DNA from: Tractidigestivibacter sp050946515
GTDB lineage: Bacteria; Actinomycetota; Coriobacteriia; Coriobacteriales; Atopobiaceae
Length of the DNA stretch: 64,000 nt
Direction of reading: 5' to 3'
Assembly: GCF_050946515.1 (NCBI RefSeq)
Contig: NZ_JBMNUX010000004.1
Coordinates: 1 to 64,000 of the forward strand
Under the pieces are notes generated by a model. It was not told where the DNA came from and did no database searches. It was given only the letters and a program-made list of their open reading frames with translations. How positions within the stretch are numbered: position 1 is the first letter of the stretch; every line of letters starts with the position of its first letter. The position numbers and the translations under genes are program-made. Below, in pieces: positions 14,698 to 24,817 of this stretch.

Positions 14698-17600
14698 TTA
14701 CTTGCCTCGCTCAGCCTGCGCCTTCTTGTGGTTACGCCAAGCGGTCCAGCCAACCAGCGCGATTCCCGCGGAGCAAGCAATTGTGACGCCCCAGCGAATC
14801 ATGTCCACGATCTGCATCCCGCCAACGCCGGATGTGAACTTGCTTCCCGGCATCGAGCCGTTCATCAGATGGCTGTTGGAGATCGTGTACAGCAGATGGT
14901 GCAGCGCCTCGCGAGCGTAGTGATACTGGGCAGAGTCGTCCTTGTTGAAGGTCCAAGTTCCAACAGGGTCGGCAGTCGTGAGCTTAGAGTCACCACCTGC
15001 GGAAATCATCTGGCCAGCATCCATGAACGTTCCCATGTCGGCGTTGTCAGTGATGATCCAGCCGTCAAAGCCCCATTCGTTGCGAACAATGCCTGTCAGC
15101 AAGTTGTAGCAGCCGCCTGCCCACGTAGCGCCCACGCGGTTAAACGAGGTCATCAAGCCTTGGCAAGCACGCACCTTGGTAGTCGCATTCGCAAGCGACC
15201 CGTCAGCGTCCTTCTTGACGTAATTCAAGTCTACGTCGTCGACCTTCATGCACATCTCGAACGGCTTCAGGTAGATCTCGCGAGCGGACTGCTCGTTCAG
15301 CCAAGTTGCCATGGAATGCTCGCCACGGTCGCCGCGGTGGTTCTCCTGGTCGTTGAACGCAAAGTGCTTCATCAACGTGTAGACGCCCTTGCTGGCAGCC
15401 CCGCGCACCTCTTGCGACGCGATAGCGCCAGAGAGGAACCCGTCTTCCGAGAAGTACTCGCCGTTTCTTCCCGAGAAGGGCGTGCGGTGGATGTTCATGG
15501 CCGGAGCATACCAGCCCGTGCCGCCCCCAAGCAGGGCCTCGTTGCCAATCATGGTGCCAAGCTGGCTGGCGAGGTCGGTGTTCCACGTCTGCGCGACCAT
15601 CATCGGGTTGCAGAACTTCATGCCCGTTCCGCCCCAGCTCCAGCCAGAGGTTGAGTCAGCGTCGGTGCCAAACGGCTTTCCAACAGAGCTCAAGCTTTGA
15701 GAGCCGTAGCCGGCCTTTCTGATAGAGATCTCGTAGTCCTCGGGGTTCAGCTGGTCAAGAAGCTGGTCCCACAAGGGGTCGTCGTAGTCAACGCCACGCA
15801 GGTCAGCCAAGGTAAGACCGTTGTTGGCGCCGTACGTCGGCGTGTCGTCAATCGAGGAGCTGTCCGTCGGGTTGCCAGAGTCGGTTGAGTCAAGCTTTGC
15901 CAGAAGCTCGTCTGAGGCTGGCTTTCCGTACGTATAGCTGACTCCGTCAGAGCCGTTAATCTCGTTGCCCCACGTAGAAACTTGGCTGGTGGGCTCCCCG
16001 TCGTGCGTCGGGAACGTGCCTTCCCAATCGGCGCGGGTCAGGTACGTGGCGTCGCCGCGGGCATCATCCAGCTGGTTTGTGACTTGCTCGCCCGTCAGCG
16101 AGTCCTTCGAATACGTGGTGGCATCAACTTCTCCGTCAACGTCCGGCTGATACGTTGCAACAAGGGAGGCATCTCCACCCGCGTCAACACCCTTTGCTAC
16201 CAGCATGTTATTGATAGCGTCATGAGAGTTGCGCCCAGCGGTCACATAATATGTGCCGGCATCCAGAATGTAGGTCTTTGCGTTTTGCGAGTCATAGCTT
16301 GCAAGCTGGCTCTCATCAAAGCTGACCTCAACGACTTGGCTCTCTCCAGGTTGCAGAAGCTTGGTCTTGGCAAACCCGACCAGCACGACGGAGGCCTTCT
16401 CGACGCCATTTGCCTTGTCGTAGTCCGTATAGGGGCTTTGCGCGTATAGCTCAACGACGTCCTTGCCTGCCACGTCGCCCGTGTTCGTGACAGTAACCGT
16501 TGCCGTGCAAGTCTTGCCGCTCCAGCTGCAAGCAAAGTCGCTCCAGTCAAACGACGTATACGAAAGGCCGTAGCCAAACGGGTACGTAACCTCGGCGTCG
16601 TAATCAAAGCTCCCAGCGTTTCCTTGCCCCAACGTCGCATCTTCGTAGCGGGTCTCGTAGTAGCGATAGCCTACGTAGATGCCCTCCTCGTACGTGACGT
16701 AGTTGTATTGCGTCAAGTTGCCGGAGCTGTCCAGGTACTGGTAGTCGCCAAAGTTCTGGGCCGCCGGCGAGCTCAGCGCATTTGCGGCAAAGGTGTCAAC
16801 GGTACGGCCGCTCGGGTTGGTGTCACCAGCCATGATCGAGGCCAAAGAGTTCAGCCCATACGTGCCGCTTGACGGCATGTACAACACGCTTTTGATGTTG
16901 GGGAATTGGTCAAGCCAATCAAGCTCAAGAGCTGCGTTGCTGTTCACGAGAAGAACGACGTTATCAAAGTTGTCGTTCAAATATTGAAGGATCTCAAGCT
17001 CGGTGGAGTCCGGCTCAAGGTAGCTCTTTGCCTTGTCCTCATCGCTCGAGGCGTGGTTATACATGGAGCGCGGCATGTCGCGGCCTTCGCCAGCCACACG
17101 GCGAAGCACGAAGACGGGGGTGGTTCCTTGCAAAGAGTCGAGGACGCCAGCGTCTTGCATCACAGAAAGCGGGCACTCGTTGATCGAGAAGTCCTCTTGC
17201 TCGCCGTACATGACGGAGCCCTCGCCCATCACGTAATCCTTGCCTGCGCCCGTCGAGTAGAAGTCGCGAAGCGTCTGGTTCACCGAGAAGCCGGCGCTCT
17301 CAAAGGCAGGGGTCACGGGGTCGGATGCAGAGTCATTCTCGCCAAGGGCGTCCTCGACGACGGTTCCGGAAATGTTGCCCAAAGTGCGGGAGTTCTCGCC
17401 GACAAACGAGAGAGTCGTGCCCTTCTCAAGTGGCAGGGAGTTGTCCTCGTTCTTCAGCATCACGATGCCTTCGCCGGCAATCTGCTCGTCCAAGCTCTCC
17501 TCGGCAGCGCCGATGTTGTCAGAGGTGTAGTCGGCCTTGTTGTACTCAAGGTCAAGCCCGTCAGTGTTCAGGCCCGAGTTGTCCCAGCCTTGAGAGACTC

Positions 17601-17763
17601 CCAAATACGAGTTGATGGCCGTCTCGTACTGGGGAAGGACGAAGTTTGCCGCCACAATCAAAGCCGCAAGCACAACAACCAGGACAGTCTTCAGAACGCG
17701 GCGCACGACGTGCTTGGACGACCGGCTATTCTTTCTTTTTTTATCAGATGGTTTGTTGCTCAT
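14698..17763 (-). CDS. Membrane-anchored GH3 glycosidase, inverted domain order
   Basis: 1021 aa. A basic N-terminus and a transmembrane helix (about 21-44) are followed by the GH3 alpha/beta-sandwich domain (about 85-380), a fibronectin-III-like part (after YPFGYGLSYTSF), a linker, then the TIM-barrel domain (about 640-940) with KHFAFNDQE and the nucleophile Asp in WIITDNADM. A second transmembrane helix lies near the C-terminus. In most GH3 enzymes the barrel comes first; the reversed order is known in some gut beta-glucosidases such as those of Ruminococcus. The active part should face outward. Substrate is probably a beta-glucoside or similar glycan, not determined. Confidence 0.92.
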   Translation of the reverse strand: MSNKPSDKKRKNSRSSKHVVRRVLKTVLVVVLAALIVAANFVLPQYETAINSYLGVSQGWDNSGLNTDGLDLEYNKADYTSDNIGAAEESLDEQIAGEGIVMLKNEDNSLPLEKGTTLSFVGENSRTLGNISGTVVEDALGENDSASDPVTPAFESAGFSVNQTLRDFYSTGAGKDYVMGEGSVMYGEQEDFSINECPLSVMQDAGVLDSLQGTTPVFVLRRVAGEGRDMPRSMYNHASSDEDKAKSYLEPDSTELEILQYLNDNFDNVVLLVNSNAALELDWLDQFPNIKSVLYMPSSGTYGLNSLASIMAGDTNPSGRTVDTFAANALSSPAAQNFGDYQYLDSSGNLTQYNYVTYEEGIYVGYRYYETRYEDATLGQGNAGSFDYDAEVTYPFGYGLSYTSFDWSDFACSWSGKTCTATVTVTNTGDVAGKDVVELYAQSPYTDYDKANGVEKASVVLVGFAKTKLLQPGESQVVEVSFDESQLASYDSQNAKTYILDAGTYYVTAGRNSHDAINNMLVAKGVDAGGDASLVATYQPDVDGEVDATTYSKDSLTGEQVTNQLDDARGDATYLTRADWEGTFPTHDGEPTSQVSTWGNEINGSDGVSYTYGKPASDELLAKLDSTDSGNPTDSSSIDDTPTYGANNGLTLADLRGVDYDDPLWDQLLDQLNPEDYEISIRKAGYGSQSLSSVGKPFGTDADSTSGWSWGGTGMKFCNPMMVAQTWNTDLASQLGTMIGNEALLGGGTGWYAPAMNIHRTPFSGRNGEYFSEDGFLSGAIASQEVRGAASKGVYTLMKHFAFNDQENHRGDRGEHSMATWLNEQSAREIYLKPFEMCMKVDDVDLNYVKKDADGSLANATTKVRACQGLMTSFNRVGATWAGGCYNLLTGIVRNEWGFDGWIITDNADMGTFMDAGQMISAGGDSKLTTADPVGTWTFNKDDSAQYHYAREALHHLLYTISNSHLMNGSMPGSKFTSGVGGMQIVDMIRWGVTIACSAGIALVGWTAWRNHKKAQAERGK

Positions 17764-17853
17764 TTCCCATGTTCCTCACATCGCCCAAAGAGGGGCGCAC
17801 GAGACCGCGCCGGAAGCGACCGGCGCGGTCAAAGTCACGTTCTTGCGCGCCTT

Positions 17854-20800
17854 CTACCAAGGAAGCGCGACGGATGCGGCCGTGGGATCGTCGACCTCGG
17901 CAAAGGTTGCGGAGCCCGTAGTCACGGAAACGTCGGAGTAGCTAGTGCCAAAGACCTCGTTGTAGCGGTCGACAAAGTCGGAGACAGGAATCCTGTGCGT
18001 ATAGATGGCGCGGAAGATGCCGCTGCCATACCCAACGTCGGGCTGGCCCCAGTCGTAGTAGTAGCCTTCCTGCTGGTAGACGATGCTGTCCTTCTCGACG
18101 GACGCTCTCACGGCTGCGCCGGACTCGTTCTTGATGGTCAGCTGGGCCGTGCCCGCGCCCGTGCCAGAGACCTCCCAAGTGCCGTTGCAGCAAACCTGGT
18201 TGTAATGCTGCAGGCGCACGTTGCCGTTGCAGTACAGAATCATGGGCACGCCGTCAGGCTGGACGAAGGAGAACTTGTAGTCGTCTTGCGTCTCGGCAGT
18301 CACAAGGGCCTCGTCGACCCACGTTGCGACCACGGCGTAGTCGGTATAGCCGGAGACCTTCACCTCGTCGCCAGGCTGCATCGTTGTGCCGTTCACGCTC
18401 CAGCCAACAAACTGCTGGTAGGTGCCCGAGTAGGGGTTGTCCGGAAGGGTGAAGGTGTCGCCGGTCTTCACGGTTTGCGATGACGGGTCGGTTCCCGTGA
18501 CCTTGTCGTTCTCGGCGCTGTACGTGACGGTATAGGTAGGCTGGTCAGGCACCGCGTAGCTCTTGCCGGCGATCTGGTTTGCGGCGGTCACGAACTCGTA
18601 CTGGGAGATGGCGTCCGTGCCGGTAAGCTGACCAAGCAGGTCGGACTTGATGTCTTGCGACCACTTGAAGACGCCGTTCTCAAAGGTGACGTCAAGGGCG
18701 GTGCCGTCATCAAGCTTCATGGCAAGACCGCTGTTGTCGTCGTACGTCCAAGTGCCTTGAGAGGAGCTTCCGCTGCCAAAGACCGCAATGCTCATGGCAA
18801 AGACGCCGTCGGCATAGAAGTCGGTGGTAAGCGTCGCGCCAAAGGCGCCGGCTGCAGGGTCGGCAAGGGGAACGCCAGAGATCATGAGCTGCTTGTCAGC
18901 ATACGGATGCTCGGGGCCCTTGGAGCCAAACTTGTAGTCGTGCGTCAGGCCGTTCATAGCCAGCGAGTTGGCATTCACATAAAGGATGCGGTGAACTGCC
19001 GAGAAGACAGCGTCCTGGATGACGGGGTCGTTCTTGTAGTCGTCCTGAAGAAGGATTGCGTCAGTGTTCTTGTAGCCGGTGCCGCCAAGCCAAGCATGCG
19101 TACCGTTAAGAAGGCCGTCCACGGTATCCATGTAGTCGGTCTCGAAAGCGTCCGTAAGGGTGATGCCGCAATAGCCTTCCTCGCCCTCGGCAAAGTCGTG
19201 AAGAAGCTTGGGGCTTGCGCCGGTCCAGTACATGCCAAGCCTGTTGAAGCCGGACATGACGCCGTTGGCCTTGCCGTCGGCAATCGCCATCCCGAACGGC
19301 TTCAGATAGATCTCGCGAAGGGCCTGCTCGTTTGCCCAGGAGGGAACGCCGTGACGGAACTGCTCTTGGTCGTTGACGGCAAAGTGCTTGATGTAGGTGA
19401 TGCCGCCCTTATCGACGAAGCCCTTGGACTCGTGCGCAACAGAGTTGCCCGCAAGGAACGGGTCCTCGGAGTAGTACTCAAGGTTACGGCCTGCGTACGG
19501 AACCCTGTGCGTGTTGCAGCTGAATCCGTAAAGGCCAACGCCCTTCTTCTCGACGCCTGCCGCATGCAGCATGTTCTCGCCGATCATCTTGCCCACAGAC
19601 TCGTTCAGCTCGGTGTTGAACGTTGCCGCGCGCCAAGCGGTCATCGGGTACGGGATGCCGTCAAGGCCGGAGACCGAGAAGACCGAGGAACGACCGTTGG
19701 AGCCGTCGGCGTTTGTGGTGTTGGGCTTGCCAATAACGTCCAGCTCAGTCTGGTCGTCGGCAATAAGAGAGACCATTTCCTCATACGTCAGCTTGGAGAT
19801 GAGCTTCTCCCAATCGGGGTCGTCGTAATCCTTGCCGCGCATGTCAACAAGCACCAAGTCGCTGTCGGTCTTGCCAAACTCGTGCGTAGCCACAGACGAC
19901 GTGTCGCCGCTGCCCGCCTCGTACTGAACGGGCTTTGCCATGTCGGCAACTTCGTCGGTGTAGACAAGGCTTGTGGCCTCGGTAGGATACGTGCCGGCCC
20001 AATCGGAGCGGGACATCCAAGTGACGCTGTTCAGCTCCTTCATGGTCTCGTTCTTGTTGGGGTCGACGTCGTCAAAGAGGTTGGTGATCTTGTTGCCCGT
20101 AGCAGCGGAGGTCGAGAAGACCTCGGTGTCGCGCGAGGGGTTGTTCCAGGTATAGACAAGCGAGGAGTCGCCGTCAGCGGTCATGCCGTCCGCCGTCGTC
20201 TTGCCCTTTGCGGCAAGGATGTTGTTCACTGCCTCGTGGCTGCCATTGCCAACCGTGAAGTAGTAGTCGCCGTCGTCGAGGATGTACGTCTTGGCAGCGT
20301 TTGCGTCATAGCAAGCAAGCTGGCGCTTGTCCACGTGAACCGTGACGGTCTCGTTTGCGCCCGGCTCAATCATGCTGCTCTTGGCATAGCCGACAAGCTC
20401 GACTGCTGCCTTCTCGATGCCGTTTGCCTCGTCGTAGCTGGTGTAAGGCGACTGCATGTAGACGGTGACGGCATTCTTGCCAGCAACGTCTCCGGTGTTG
20501 GTCACCTTCACGCTGATGTCAAAGCCGTCATCGGACTCGGCGGCGGTAAGGTCGGAGTACGCGAAGGTGGTGTAAGAGATGCCGTAGCCAAACGGATACG
20601 CGACATAAGAAGAGTAATCAAAGTCGCCCACGTTCTCGGCGCCAAGAACCTGGTCCTCGTAGCGGGTCTCGTAATAGCGGTAGCCAACGTAGATGCCCTC
20701 GGCATACACGTAGTTGTGGCGCCAATGGCTGCCCTTGTCGTTAGAGGGCTTCCACTTGTCAATCTGGTGCTGGACCTCGTCGTCCTTGCCGTCAGAGAGC

Positions 20801-21705
20801 TTGGAGAGGTCGGCATCGATGACGCCAAAGTTCACAAGTCCAGGGTTAAGCTGGTTGTTCTTGTAAAGCGTATCCGGCATGCGACCAGAGGGGTTGAAGC
20901 TGCCGTCCAAGACCTCAACAAGGGGATCGATGGTGTAAGAGCGCTGGTGACGCTTGAAGTACGCGTCGTCGTAAGAGCCAATCCAGACAAGCGAGTCAAC
21001 GGCGTCGCTCCAGTCGCCATCCTCCCAGCTGGGGGTGTTGGTAAGGGTCATGAGGACAATCATCTTGGTGAAGGTGCCGTTTCGGCGCAGCTCGGCCACG
21101 CCGTTCAGCATCTGCTTCTCCTCTTCGGAAAGAGCGAGGTAGTCGCGCTCGGCAGTGGAGCTGTTGTCAGATGCCTCGCGACCGCGACGACCAAGGACCA
21201 CGATGGCGACGCCGCTTGCGCTGGAGAGGAAGCCGGCAGACTCGACGTCTGACCAAGGATTCTCGTTGACTGCCCAGTTGGTGACGTTGGTGGTTCCGTT
21301 GGTGTAGAACTCCCAGCAAGCGTCATCAAACTGGAAGCCGGCGTCCTTGAAAGACTCGTCAAGGCCTGAAAGGTATTGAGGGCCGGCATTGCCAAAGACG
21401 GTGATGGTTCCGTCAGAGGTGGAAAGCGGCAAAGCGTTGCCCTCGTTCTTCAGAAGGACAGTTCCTTCTCCCACGATCTGGCGGTACAGCTCGTGCTGGT
21501 CCTCGGAAAGCTTCTTCTCGGCGTCCTCGGTGTATTCGTAGTCGCTCTTGAAGTATTGGGTGTCGGTGCTAGAGCTGCTGGCGGAGTCGCTCGTCGTGCT
21601 AGAGCAGCCCGTCGTCGTGGTCAGGATGCCGGCAAGACCAGCCAAGATTGCCGCTCCGGCAGTTCCCTTGAAAAGGCCCCTTCTTGTGACAAGCAGTTGG
21701 TGCAT
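17854..21705 (-). CDS. Secreted Tat-lipoprotein GH3 glycosidase, inverted domain order
   Basis: 1283 aa. The twin-arginine signal TRRGLFKG is followed by a hydrophobic stretch and a lipobox-like TTGC near residue 34, so folded export and lipid anchoring are likely. Domain order matches the neighbour: alpha/beta sandwich first (GEGTVLLKNEGNALPL), YPFGYGISYTTF and an FnIII-like part, then the barrel with KHFAVNDQE and the catalytic Asp in ITLTDAFE. About 300 extra C-terminal residues include a repeat-type module (FVGWSVNGTTMQPGDEV) and a lectin-like beta-rich tail. It starts at 21705 after GGGAGGAAAG. The two GH3 genes are 90 bp apart and co-directional. Confidence 0.92.
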   Translation of the reverse strand: MHQLLVTRRGLFKGTAGAAILAGLAGILTTTTGCSSTTSDSASSSSTDTQYFKSDYEYTEDAEKKLSEDQHELYRQIVGEGTVLLKNEGNALPLSTSDGTITVFGNAGPQYLSGLDESFKDAGFQFDDACWEFYTNGTTNVTNWAVNENPWSDVESAGFLSSASGVAIVVLGRRGREASDNSSTAERDYLALSEEEKQMLNGVAELRRNGTFTKMIVLMTLTNTPSWEDGDWSDAVDSLVWIGSYDDAYFKRHQRSYTIDPLVEVLDGSFNPSGRMPDTLYKNNQLNPGLVNFGVIDADLSKLSDGKDDEVQHQIDKWKPSNDKGSHWRHNYVYAEGIYVGYRYYETRYEDQVLGAENVGDFDYSSYVAYPFGYGISYTTFAYSDLTAAESDDGFDISVKVTNTGDVAGKNAVTVYMQSPYTSYDEANGIEKAAVELVGYAKSSMIEPGANETVTVHVDKRQLACYDANAAKTYILDDGDYYFTVGNGSHEAVNNILAAKGKTTADGMTADGDSSLVYTWNNPSRDTEVFSTSAATGNKITNLFDDVDPNKNETMKELNSVTWMSRSDWAGTYPTEATSLVYTDEVADMAKPVQYEAGSGDTSSVATHEFGKTDSDLVLVDMRGKDYDDPDWEKLISKLTYEEMVSLIADDQTELDVIGKPNTTNADGSNGRSSVFSVSGLDGIPYPMTAWRAATFNTELNESVGKMIGENMLHAAGVEKKGVGLYGFSCNTHRVPYAGRNLEYYSEDPFLAGNSVAHESKGFVDKGGITYIKHFAVNDQEQFRHGVPSWANEQALREIYLKPFGMAIADGKANGVMSGFNRLGMYWTGASPKLLHDFAEGEEGYCGITLTDAFETDYMDTVDGLLNGTHAWLGGTGYKNTDAILLQDDYKNDPVIQDAVFSAVHRILYVNANSLAMNGLTHDYKFGSKGPEHPYADKQLMISGVPLADPAAGAFGATLTTDFYADGVFAMSIAVFGSGSSSQGTWTYDDNSGLAMKLDDGTALDVTFENGVFKWSQDIKSDLLGQLTGTDAISQYEFVTAANQIAGKSYAVPDQPTYTVTYSAENDKVTGTDPSSQTVKTGDTFTLPDNPYSGTYQQFVGWSVNGTTMQPGDEVKVSGYTDYAVVATWVDEALVTAETQDDYKFSFVQPDGVPMILYCNGNVRLQHYNQVCCNGTWEVSGTGAGTAQLTIKNESGAAVRASVEKDSIVYQQEGYYYDWGQPDVGYGSGIFRAIYTHRIPVSDFVDRYNEVFGTSYSDVSVTTGSATFAEVDDPTAASVALPW

Positions 21706-21963
21706 CTTTCCTCCCTCGTTATCCGCACTTTCGTGCGGCGCCTTCCCCTTCTGGGGATTCCTTCACGTATGAACGACGCTTGAAACCCAAGCTCAGAAGC
21801 TCGTCAAGCTGAACGATACGTTCCTGAAGGGAAGGCAAAGAGCGGGCAGGGCAAACGGCAGGGGCAGGCTACGACAGGAAGAAAGCGCGTTACGAACGGG
21901 GGCGTTTTTGTCACGAGCTGCAAGAGGGCGAGAAGGGCGCTTGGTTCTTCTCGCCGCCACTCG

Positions 21964-22698
21964 TCACATCATGATCGCGTTGTTCTTGCTTAGGTAGTCA
22001 AGGTAGTCAAGGCGCACTTGCTCGGAGCGAGAGCGGCTGATGGGAACCGTGTCGCCGCAGACGGTCATGGAGTCTGGGCTGATGTTCTCGACGCGCGCAA
22101 GATTGACCAAGTAGCCTTTGTGCACGCGGCAAAAGCCAAGAGGCACCAGCTTCTCTTCAAGCTCCTCCAACGTGGCAACAACTTCCTCGGTATGGCCGTT
22201 CGTCATGTGAAGAACCTTGTCGCGACGACGGCCCTCGACATAGGCAATCTTGTCCACGGAAAACGTGCCCATGGAGCCGTGCATCTTCAGCGTGATCATG
22301 CGCTCGTCCGAGCTCTTGCGGCGCTGCTTGACAAAGGCCTCCATGGCGGTTGCCATGTCCTCTGAAAAATGGCTCTTGCGAACAAAGGCCAAAGGCCGCA
22401 CCGGCAAGGCCTCAAAGACGCGGCTCTCGTTGTTGGAGACAAAGACGATGTCTGTCCGCGACCCCATCATCCTCATTGCCCGAGCCATCTGGATTCCGTC
22501 GACCTCTGGCATCTCGATGTCAAGAAGAACCAGGTCAAAGCCCACGTCTTCTATGCGCTTGGCAAGTTCTGTCGCGGACGAGAAGATCTCGGACGTCGCA
22601 TGGGCGCCGTTCTTCTCAAGGCAAGAGACTGCCGCGCTAGACACCGCTTGGGCGGCAAACGGCTCGTCATCGCAGACGGCGATGTGAAGCTGCAACAT
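21964..22698 (-). CDS. LytTR-family response regulator (AgrA-like)
   Basis: 244 aa. The receiver domain (1-125) has the acidic pocket CDDE and phospho-acceptor Asp60 (VLLDIEMPEVDG). The C-terminal LytTR DNA-binding domain (about 140-240) has VHKGYLVNLARVE and ISRS. The partner kinase gene ends 3 bp upstream, so the pair is translationally coupled. It lies upstream of the two GH3 genes on the same strand, but with a 258-bp gap that contains hairpins, so control of the GH3 genes is possible, not shown. Confidence 0.92.
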   Translation of the reverse strand: MLQLHIAVCDDEPFAAQAVSSAAVSCLEKNGAHATSEIFSSATELAKRIEDVGFDLVLLDIEMPEVDGIQMARAMRMMGSRTDIVFVSNNESRVFEALPVRPLAFVRKSHFSEDMATAMEAFVKQRRKSSDERMITLKMHGSMGTFSVDKIAYVEGRRRDKVLHMTNGHTEEVVATLEELEEKLVPLGFCRVHKGYLVNLARVENISPDSMTVCGDTVPISRSRSEQVRLDYLDYLSKNNAIMM

Positions 22699-22701
22699 GG
22701 A

Positions 22702-24006
22702 CTATCCCTTCATAACAAGCATCACCTTTGCGGTGAAGATGCCATCCTCATAAGAAAAGTTTACGACCCCTCCGTTGGCTTGGGCGATCCTCTTGATGAT
22801 GCGCGTGCCATAGCCATGGTGCGAAACATCAGATTTTGAAGTAGCCAAGCTTCCGTTCTCCTTGATGACGGGAGCGCTCTTGGCCGGGTTCGCAACCGAA
22901 ATCAGAAGCGTGCCATGGTCGACCACCATGGCAAGGTTGACCGTTGGGTCCTCCCCTCCTGCTGCCGCTTCGATGGCGTTGTCCAGCAAGTTCGTGAGCA
23001 AGCTGCAAAGGTCGGGCCCAGAAAAAGGAAGGTGCTCGGGAACGGCAATGCGAGGGCTTATCTGGACGCCCCTTGCTCGGGCGCGGACGATCTCAAGATT
23101 CACGATATCGTCTACCAGCTCGTTTCCCGTGGCGACATAGGAAAACGTCGGATTGGCACGCATGCTCATCTCGCCAAAGAACTCTTCCGCGCGGTCAAAG
23201 TCCTTTTGGTCAAGGAGCATCTTGATGTACGCGTATTGGTTCTTGACCTCATGGCGGAGCTCGTGAAAGCTCTCCGAGCTTTGCTGGAAGACGCGAAGCC
23301 CCTCAAGCTTCACTTCCATAAGATGGCGCTCGGCGTCAGCACGCTGCGTGCTGGAGAACTCCTTTGCCAACATGAGGACGCAGACGTAGACGACAAGCTC
23401 GGCAATCTGGCCGTTCATGCACGTGAGCAAGCTCTCAAGCGTCTTGACGGAGTATGGCTCTACGCCGAAGTCGGAACGCAAAATCAAGATTGCCCTGTTG
23501 GCAAGTCCCGATGCGCAAACGATGATGACGGGGACAACGGTTAAAAGCTTTATGTCGGCGTTCGCCGCGTCATTCTTGCGCTCAAAGAACTCTATCAAAA
23601 GCCAGATGATGGCCACATAGGCAAGTGACATCAAAGATGCAAGCAATATGCCGCCATGAAAGCTTGCATTTATTGCGTCAGCAACGGCCAGCGAGTAGAC
23701 CCAGGCGCACATGAGCAGCGTCGAGCGGGCAAGGCGAATGGGGACGGGCCAATCCCTCAAGTAGAGAGCGGCTACCACAACGGGAAGAATCGTCCACGTG
23801 ATTGAGTTTGGGAAGATTAGGTCAGACAAGGTGCCAAGGCACCAAACGACAAGAAGCATAACGAAAAAACGAAGCGCCAGCGTGCGAACCGGATGCTCCA
23901 GCTTGCTGAACTTCGTCAAGAACAAGACGATGGCGATTGCGTACGCAAAGTTATAAAGGGACAGGACGCTTCGCACGAAGACGTCCACAGCCACTTGTAG
24001 CGACAA
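22702..24006 (-). CDS. GHKL sensor histidine kinase (AgrC-like)
   Basis: 434 aa from a TTG start at 24006 that has GGGGGGAG upstream; a GTG at 24057 in the same frame is less well supported. Six or seven N-terminal membrane helices fill residues 1-225. The phospho-acceptor His is in LRHEVKNQY, and the GHKL ATPase domain follows with NLLDNAIEAA and GYGTRIIK. This architecture is typical of kinases that sense peptides in quorum systems of Gram-positive bacteria. No signal peptide gene is visible next to it. Confidence 0.9.
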   Translation of the reverse strand: MSLQVAVDVFVRSVLSLYNFAYAIAIVLFLTKFSKLEHPVRTLALRFFVMLLVVWCLGTLSDLIFPNSITWTILPVVVAALYLRDWPVPIRLARSTLLMCAWVYSLAVADAINASFHGGILLASLMSLAYVAIIWLLIEFFERKNDAANADIKLLTVVPVIIVCASGLANRAILILRSDFGVEPYSVKTLESLLTCMNGQIAELVVYVCVLMLAKEFSSTQRADAERHLMEVKLEGLRVFQQSSESFHELRHEVKNQYAYIKMLLDQKDFDRAEEFFGEMSMRANPTFSYVATGNELVDDIVNLEIVRARARGVQISPRIAVPEHLPFSGPDLCSLLTNLLDNAIEAAAGGEDPTVNLAMVVDHGTLLISVANPAKSAPVIKENGSLATSKSDVSHHGYGTRIIKRIAQANGGVVNFSYEDGIFTAKVMLVMKG

Positions 24007-24195
24007 CGGTATCTCCCCCCACTCCCTCGTTCGTGCCGTGCGCTCTCCCAAGCACACGGCATTTTCCCACCATTATGAAATACAACAGGAAGCTTTCATG
24101 CCGCTTGGCTCTGCACAACGTGCCCGGTTCTTGTCATGACCGGCAAGCGCGCCGGCAGCGTATGCTAAGGGACAAAGAAACGACGGAGGACAGCC

Positions 24196-24801
24196 ATGGG
24201 ATTTTGCGCTTGGAAAGACTCGTCCGCGCTTATGCGCGAGTATCACGACAACGAATGGGGCGTGCCGACGCACGACGACCAAAAACAGTTTGAACATTTG
24301 ATGCTTGAGGCTTTGCAATGCGGCCTTAGCTGGAGCCTCATCTTGAAGAAGCGCGAGGTCATCCGCCAATGCTTTGCCAACTTTGACTTCGAGAAGGTCG
24401 CCGCGTTTGGCGACGATGACGTGGCGCGAATCTTGGCAACAGAAGGCATGATCCGCTCGGAGAGAAAAGTCCGCGCAGTTATCAAAAATGCAAACTGTTT
24501 CATCGGCATGAGAGACGAGTTTGGCACGTTCTCAAGCTACGTTTGGAACATGGCTGGAAACGCCACCATCTTGTACGAGGGGCATGCCGAAGGAAAGGTT
24601 CCCGTAAGCAACGGGCTCTCCGCGCGGCTTGCCCACCAGCTGAAGCGCCGCGGGTTTAGCTACCTTGGCCCCGTCACCGTCTATTCGCACTTGCAAGCTT
24701 GCGGCATCATTTGCGACCACGACAAGGACTGCCCTTGCTATCAGCGCATCGTCCAGGGCTACCCAACCATTGTCCTTCCGCCTGATAACGAGAAGTTCTA
24801 G
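24196..24801 (+). CDS. tag: DNA-3-methyladenine glycosylase I
   Basis: 201 aa, normal length. The family start FCAW, then EYHDNEWGVP and FEHLMLEALQCGLSW, match Tag, which excises 3-methyladenine from alkylated DNA. Late Cys/His residues (HLQACGIICDHDKDCPC) include the C-terminal zinc-binding part. It starts at 24196 after GGAGG. It is a single gene convergent with the HAD gene, 16 bp between stops. Confidence 0.95.
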   Translation: MGFCAWKDSSALMREYHDNEWGVPTHDDQKQFEHLMLEALQCGLSWSLILKKREVIRQCFANFDFEKVAAFGDDDVARILATEGMIRSERKVRAVIKNANCFIGMRDEFGTFSSYVWNMAGNATILYEGHAEGKVPVSNGLSARLAHQLKRRGFSYLGPVTVYSHLQACGIICDHDKDCPCYQRIVQGYPTIVLPPDNEKF

Positions 24802-24817
24802 CAACCCGCCGCTGCCA

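Noticed and set aside
18655..21252. An 865-residue open frame on the plus strand antisense to the Tat GH3 gene
   Set aside because: GC-driven shadow of the GH3 gene; composition is Val/Ala/Arg-rich without motifs.
21706..21963. LytTR binding sites before the GH3 genes
   Set aside because: TACGTT-like motifs are present but not in the expected paired spacing; too weak to report as a feature.
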